DNA of 64,000 bases from Glebionis coronaria (Eukaryota > Streptophyta > Magnoliopsida > Asterales > Asteraceae). Of the stretch, positions 58,479-64,000 are shown piece after piece; the stretch's first letter is position 1, and each line of letters opens with the position of its first letter. Both the position numbers and the translations under genes were made by a program. Under the pieces are notes generated by a model that was given only the letters and a program-made list of their open reading frames with translations, did not search any database and was not told the origin of the DNA. The stretch is from positions 32,224,665 through 32,288,664 of the forward strand of contig CM046881.1 of the NCBI GenBank assembly GCA_025667525.1, read 5' to 3'.

Positions 58479-60094
58479 AATCCCCTACACTTGACCATTG
58501 CAATGTCCTCATGCAATGCATTAGTTACAAAGCATGTTTACATTTTTCATCATAATCAATCCACGTTGGCCTTTATTAAAGAGATAGAAAATTATAAAAA
58601 TGCAAAGCAAAGAAATTAAAAGCATACCTTGGGTTTTGAAAATGCCATGAATAATCATCATCCTCAACTTTTCACTTTCTCCATACCAAGCTTAAAAACG
58701 AGATCATTGTTATTATAAGTTAGTAAACTAACACGAACTCATGTGGGCCAATTATTCACTTAGACTCCCTTATTCCTAAGGGTATCTCTTATATTTTATT
58801 GTTGTCTTGAATGATCACGAAGATGCATTGTTTGACTTATTTCGATAGTTATTTAGTCTGAAAATAAAGTGCACGATTTAATCAATAGTTAGCTAAAGGA
58901 CCAAATCTTTTAAAACTGCTTCTCGGGATATCAGAAAGTTCATATCTTGGCATAACTTGGTTCGCGATTTGAGACCTTTCTCGGGCCGATATTTGGCAGC
59001 GACTTCATACTTCAAATCTTGAGAGACGTTCATGAAATAATGGTCTTCTCTTCATAATTGGAATTTCTTCACTTGGAATTTTCGAGAGATTCTTCATATA
59101 TGGACCACGACTTCTTCATTTTTCTCCAATCTTTATTTTGGATTTTGATATACAACGATCCGCCTCCTTTATTGACTTGGATCTATTTATCCTCATACCT
59201 TGTTAGGGTCTTTTCGGATACACTTCTCCATGACTTTTGGGGAGTTTTTGCTTTTCGTCGTGTGTCTCGATCCTTCATATTGATTTTCGATAAATGATTC
59301 TTCACATCACTTTTGGATCTTTAGCAACGAAACATAGCCCTCATGCCTTGTTAGGGCCTCGGACTCGCCAATCTTCGCGCCCCGCTTCATAAGTTATGCC
59401 TTGGCTATGAACTCTCGTCATTACCGAGCAACTTTTAAACGATCTGGGGCTAGAAGCTAAGTAACTTTTCAAATCGTGCAACCTTATTTATTAGCAGATA
59501 AATTTATTAGCAAGCGATGGGAGAATAGGCTTATAACTAACTCACATAAATTCACGAAAGAATACCGACTTATAATTGGCTCTATCATCTCTCGTTCTCC
59601 ACAGTTTAAAATCTCAAGTAATGAGACTCGTGGATACTTAGCCTATTAAATCAAAGTTTTGGGTTTTCGAGTCGCCTATAGGATCTTGCAAATTCTTAGA
59701 CTCTTTCAAGTTTAGAAATCGCATCTTAAAGTTCCCTTGATAAACGACTCTCTAGGATCAATTATAGGAACTTGCGAAAAGTTCTTGTTCTTAACCCGTG
59801 AGAGTTCAGACTTTCGCGTTTTATAGCTCCCTATATAAAAGCCTAGCAAAACTTGACTTAAACACGTTAAGGATACTAGCTAGAGTAAACTCGGATTGAG
59901 TCAAAAGATTCACAACGTTTGAAAATTAAACCACTTATTAAACATTTATGCAAGCAAAGAAAGAAAATAGCTATACAAAAGGGAAAAACTAATAGGCCAA
60001 AATAGATCAAAAATTTTGAAAAATGTCGAAAAATTGATTTTCCGGTTAAAATGAGGACAAATACAAGGAAAAGACCACTTAACTTCGATAGAAG
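58479..60094 (-). other. Interior B: deletion derivative of interior A
   Basis: Matches 52710-54332 almost perfectly (a 6-bp deletion in GGGCCTTTTCGG near 59358, and one base change near 58997). It then jumps, at GAAGTCCCC, directly into the PBS. About 2.4 kb, with the whole 598-codon frame and its leader, is missing. No coding capacity remains. Confidence 0.9.
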
Positions 60095-60112
60095 TCCCCG
60101 ACAGCGGCGCCA
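60095..60112 (-). other. PBS of interior B, tRNA-Asp type, longer match
   Basis: TGGCGCCGCTGTCGGGGA on minus, an 18-nt tRNA-Asp-type PBS, longer than that of interior A. The TCCCC at its end is shared with the deletion breakpoint. Confidence 0.8.
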
Positions 60113-60115
60113 TTT

Positions 60116-61856
60116 TAATGTAGAGATTTTGCATCAATTTAAAGTTCGTTTTCTCGGAGTCTCTTCGAATTGATCTCGGGTTAATTGTGTGAGATTAGTT
60201 GTTCTTGGTGAATCAAATAAAGAGTGGTCGTTGTCTAAAACTATAGGAAAATAAAGACTTGAAACAATTAAAGATAAAGTAAAGACGGTAAAAAGAAATG
60301 ACGATGAAAGATTAAAGATTAAAACTTGACGGGAAATAAATGACGAGAATTTAAAGGTAATAAAAATAAATGATGCAAATTAAAACTTCAAATAAAAGGA
60401 AAGCAAGTAAAAGTGCAAGTAAAGAAAATGGCGGGAAAATAAGTTTAAAAACTGAAAACTAAAAATCCAATAAAAGGCTATTCGGAATGTTTACTATGCG
60501 GAATAAAGATGGAAAAACGACCTATGCGGAAAGTGAATGCTATGCGGAAAAAAGAGAAAATTCAGCTATGCGGAATAAAATAAAAAGAAGGCTATTCGGA
60601 AAAAGTAACACTATGCTGAAAATTAAAGCTATGCGGAAAAAGACTCTATTCGGAATATCTGAAAAATGACTATGCGGAAAAAGTAGAAAATGTCCTATGC
60701 GGAAAGTTCCCCTATGCGGAAAAAGACTCTATTCGGAATATCTGAAAAATGACTATGCGGAAAAAGTAGAAAATGTCCTATGCGGAAAGTTCCCCTATGC
60801 GGAATAATCTCAACATTCCGAATAGGGTTCCTATGCGGAATATTTAAGATATTCCGAATAGGATTTCCTATGCGGAATATTAAGATATTCCGAATAGGGA
60901 AACAAGAAATCAAACCATTCGGAATAATCAATATTCCGAATAAGGGACAAAATTAAGCAGCTATTCGGAAAGATTTCTGGGCAAGAACAGTAAAGCAGAC
61001 GAGTAAACAGGGGACACGGATTTGAGCAAATCTAAACAAATCAAACCAAAACGACCAATAAACATCAACTAACAATAATCAATCAACACAAATCATCAAA
61101 ACTAACAAACAAAGCCAAATCAATCAAAACCCACTTGATTGAAAATAAGAAAACTTAAGAACATGAACACAAAGATTAAGAGCAAATCAAGAAAGAAAGG
61201 AAGAAGGAGATTGACAATAAAGTAAAGATTAACATCAATGAAATGGAAACTTACTTGGAATTAAAAGAAAATTAAAGGTGCATTACATGAAGATAAGGTG
61301 CATAAAATTAAAGAACATGAAAATGAAAATGGTGGAAGGATGGGTTGTCAAGCCACCAACAACCCTCAATAAATGAGGTTGGTTGGTATTTATAGGGAGA
61401 TTAGGGAGGAGCTTAGGAAGCTTCCTCCCTCTTTCTTCTTTTCCTTAATTGCACACTTAAGTCCTTGGTCTTCTTAATCTTTAGTTAATCTTCTTAATAC
61501 TTGGACTTGTCTTGGGATTTCTTCAAACTCGTCTTGTAATCTTCAATAAATTAGACTTGAGTTTTTCGGCTTTTTGTAAACTTCCGTCTTTTGACTTTTT
61601 CTTCGATAAATCTTCAGAATTGGTCTTGGACTTCCGTTCTTTTTCCACTCTTGATCTTTCGACTTCATCTTTCGTCTTTTTCTTCGATAAAAGCTCGTGA
61701 ATGCCGTGTTTTCTCCACTTTTCACCTTTTCGTCCTAAATCACAACAAAAACACAAACCACGCATAATTCCGACATAAATGACATAAAATACACGTTTTG
61801 GCTCGGTTATTATTGTAATTAAGTGGTAAAAAGGATGGGTGTTTACACACCTATCA
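60116..61856 (-). repeat. LTR3 (1741 bp), 5' LTR
   Basis: As LTR1 with a 13-bp deletion (around 61051), one missing A (around 61144), and a few substitutions (CTATGCTGAA in the array at about 60611; AATAAATGAGG at about 61370). Decamer array at 60478-60970. Confidence 0.93.
60478..60970. repeat. Decamer array in LTR3
   Basis: As in LTR1, with one unit mutated to CTATGCTGAA. Confidence 0.95.
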
Positions 61857-61861
61857 GTACC
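61857..61861. repeat. TSD copy 2 (GTACC)
   Basis: Follows the TGATAG start of LTR3 (plus ...CTATCA). Matches 50950-50954. Confidence 0.85.
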
Positions 61862-62655
61862 CTTGGTCAAAAACTTCTTACGAGGAAAGGTGTTATGGTG
61901 ATATGGCAATGATAGTACGAAAGTCTCTATTCCGGGATCAAACACCGGTTCCTTAACGGGAAAATAGCAAGAGGTGTTGATATTAAAGCTCAAAATATCA
62001 TCATAATCTAAAGTGGGGGAGTCGTCCTCTTCCAAACTCGATGTGACAACATAAGTTTCATCGGAGTCATAGGAAAACTCATCCTCGTGAGAAAAATAGG
62101 AATTTAAAAAAGATATCTAAATCCTCCTCAAATGGAATATCCTCTAAAATAGGGGCAACCTCTAAAGGTGGAGGATCCTTTTCAAAAGTCGTAACCTCCA
62201 ATATAGGAATATAAGAGTCAAAGGAAGACTCAAGAATGGGAGGATCACTTATAGAGATAATAGGATCATTTGGCTCACTAGGTGTCTCGTCAAAACCCAA
62301 AGAAATGAGATCACTTAAAGAAGAGACATTACTAAAATTAGCTTCCTCATTTTCTTCAAAAAGTGGATTATCATTTGAAGTTTCAAAAAGTGGATTTGAA
62401 TGTACCACAAAATCATTAGGGTTAAACTTTTTAGTTTCAAAAGGATTGATAAAACTTTCTTCATTATCAAAATTAAGCACATCAATCATATTGACCGATT
62501 CTTTTCCGTTTGATTTTTTTTACCATTTTCCCTATTTTAAACACTTGTTGATCATTCCCTACCCTAAGAATTAATTCCCTTCGGCTACATCAACTAACGC
62601 TTTTCCGGTTCTTAAGAACGGTCTACCAAGTATTAACGGAATACGAGGATCTATC
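61862..62655 (-). pseudogene. Acidic region downstream of protease in the Athila-like element
   Basis: Minus frames read MIDVLNFDNEESFINPFETK, then FVVHSNPLFETSNDNPLFEE and PPILESSFDSYIPILEV (62489-62079), then after a shift SPTLDYDDILSFNI and KEPVFDPGIETFVLSLPY up to the insertion point. The composition is acidic with a VFDPG motif, like the C-terminus of the 598-residue frame of the inner element. Stops near 62570-62600 and 62079 and a frameshift break the polyprotein. RT would be expected to follow but does not appear in the remaining 50949-48820 part. Confidence 0.6.
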
Positions 62656-64000
62656 TCATAGTCGACTACAATAAAGTCCACGGGAAAAGTGAATGTACCA
62701 ACTCGAAAAAAACGTCTTCGGCAATACCAACGGGGTATGCGAGAGTTCTATTAGCTAACTCGAGAGTCATGCGAGTCGGTACAAGGTCGGGTAATGATAA
62801 TCGTTTCCATACCGAGAGTGGCATAAGATTGATGCTAGCGCCGAGATCCGCTAAAGCCATACAATCATCAATTTGAGGAAACGAGCAAGGTAACACGAAT
62901 CGTCCGGGATCTCCTAGCTTTTCGGGAAGCTCTTTGAGAAGAATCGCGGAACAATTCTCATTTAAACGAGTATTCACGAGCTCAACCATTTTTTCTTTCT
63001 TATTAAGCAAATATTTGAACATCTTCACAAATTTAGGCATTTGAGCAAGTGCTTCAATAAGGCTAATGTTAACATTCACTTGGGAAATCATTTTCAAAAA
63101 GTTGGAAACATGAACGTCATCTTTGGTGAGCACTTTAGCCTTGTCTAACCTAGAGGGATAAGGGATATTGGGCTTAGTCGTTGAAGGTGGAGAAGGAGAA
63201 GGACTCGCTTCTTGAACAACCTTAGGGATAGGCTCTTTAGGCAATGGAGAACTAGTACTAGGAGTGGTAGTGGGAGGAATCACCGAAGGGGGAGTAGGAT
63301 TACTCATTATGACCTCCGGGCCTTGTCTCTCCTTTATGGGCGAAGAGATGGAAGGTCCCACTAAAGTGGCTCCATTTCGAGTAGTGATAGCACTCACATT
63401 AGCACGAGGGTTAATCTCGGTATTAGAAGGTAAGGCTCCTTGGGGTCTAAGGGCTATCAACATTTGCACGAACTTCCTTTCGGTAGACTCTTGCATTTGT
63501 TTCATAGTTCTCTCATGTTCGGTCAACTTTTGTAGAACCAAATCCATTTGAGGATTATGCATGTTCATTTGATTATACCCTTGATTGTTAAACCCTTGAT
63601 TAGGAAAACCTTGGTTTTGATATTGAGGTTGAAAACCATTGTTATTATGAAAACCTTGGTTATTATTTTGAAACCCTTGATTTTGACCATTAAAATTTCC
63701 TTGATTTGCATTCCCTTGAAAATTTCCTCTTGGAGGAGCTTGGTTCCTATTGTGGGCGGGTGGGGGTGGTCTTTGTGGAGCTACAAAACTCGGGGGAGCC
63801 AAATAGTTAGTACTCTTATTAGACAAATGGTTAACATCAACATTTGCTTTGAAATGAACCCGCTCATTTTCATTGTTGTTATAAGCATAAACTTGTTGTT
63901 GTTGATTGTAAACCTTATCACAATTAAAATACGAATGTGGTCCACCACAAGTCTCACACGTTTCACAAGTCTCTTTTAAGTCATTTACTTGACCATTGAT
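62656..64000 (-). pseudogene. Athila-like gag (C-terminal part) and protease, frameshifted, partial
   Basis: The minus frame is open from the window edge to 62666. It contains a gag zinc knuckle CETCGGPHSYFNC (about 63965-63927), an Asn/Gln/Gly-rich low-complexity stretch (FNGQNQGFQNNNQGF, NQGFPNQGFNNQGYNQMN), LVLQKLTEHERTMKQMQEST, an ITTRNGATLVGP motif, a Pro/Ser-rich linker, VHVSNFLKMISQVNVNISLI, then the aspartic protease DLGASINLMPLSVWKRL (about 62850-62800). A run of seven T (plus 62705-62711) shifts the frame after AEDVFF. In the other frame the sequence continues as [20 protein letters not shown], so one base has been gained. The gag start is outside the window. Confidence 0.85.

Larger units (their letters stand above)
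50955..61856 (-). mobile_element. Three-LTR tandem non-autonomous Athila-like retrotransposon
   Basis: The structure is LTR1 (50955-52709), interior A (52710-56723), LTR2 (56724-58478), interior B (58479-60115), LTR3 (60116-61856). LTRs start TGATAGGTGTG and end CTCTACATTA on minus and are almost identical. A single TSD, GTACC, bounds the whole structure, and no TSD flanks LTR2. Each interior begins (minus) with a tRNA-Asp-type PBS. Interior A carries a 598-codon ORF. Interior B is the same sequence with about 2.4 kb removed, including that ORF. No pol is present. It is inserted in the related Athila-like element. Confidence 0.92.
46003..64000 (-). mobile_element. Athila-like Ty3/Gypsy element, incomplete in the window
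   Basis: On minus, gag and protease (64000-62666) are followed by an acidic region (62655-61857), interrupted by the three-LTR element, then a 3' region (50949-48820), the PPT-like AAGTGTAGGGGATT and an LTR of 2817 bp (48819-46003). The LTR end TAATGTAGG and the first internal bases resemble those of the inner element, so the two belong to related families. The 5' LTR and PBS are beyond the right edge. No RT, RNase H or integrase is visible in the window. Confidence 0.8.

Overview
This window looks like repeat-rich plant nuclear DNA, probably a eudicot. The copia, Athila-like and CxxC-ORF families resemble those common in Asteraceae, but that placement is recognition from memory and only moderately secure. 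No intact host gene is visible. Almost everything that can be interpreted is transposable-element DNA, and many boundaries are fixed by target-site duplications (TSDs), primer-binding sites (PBS) and polypurine tracts (PPT) read directly from the sequence.

Left part (1-25318). After minisatellites and unassigned AT-rich DNA there is the right end of a CACTA-like transposon (to 5392). Next is a complete plus-strand Ty3/Gypsy (Tekay/Del-like) element at 5743-17980, with 3422-bp LTRs, a 5-bp TSD (CTAAG) and a badly decayed interior. It is followed by a gene-fragment mosaic ending at a Helitron-type 3' terminus (20752-20755). The mosaic holds a DNAJC17-like J-domain exon (minus), a TCP11-domain exon (plus) and several exons of a peroxisomal multifunctional beta-oxidation protein (plus). 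From 20756 to 25318 the DNA is AT-rich and intergenic, with short repeats.

Right part (25319-64000). This is a deep nest, nearly all on the minus strand. A small LTR element (25319-26450) is split by a SIRE/Maximus-like Copia element (26451 onward). That Copia element is itself split twice. At 30456-41116 it carries a second Tekay-like Gypsy element (TSD GTATT), one LTR of which holds a 394-bp MITE inside a (TA)n tract. At 44115 it is interrupted by another Copia element. That second Copia is cut at 46003 by an Athila-like Gypsy element running off the right edge, and the Athila-like element contains a three-LTR tandem element (50955-61856; outer TSD GTACC) related to itself.

How the parts relate. 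The SIRE gag/pol can be reassembled conceptually across its Gypsy insertion but is dead: a stop next to the protease motif, frameshifts, both integrase aspartates seen here replaced, and an RNase H Asp changed to Asn. The outer Athila-like element keeps gag with a zinc knuckle and a protease motif but has a frameshift, and no reverse transcriptase is visible in the window. The three-LTR element has nearly identical LTRs, a tRNA-Asp-type PBS and one long intact 598-codon ORF with two zinc knuckles but no pol, so it looks like a recent non-autonomous element mobilised in trans. Its LTRs carry a dense array of a decamer (CTATGCGGAA / CTATTCGGAA, both orientations) downstream of the TATA box. That array is the most unusual structure in the window.
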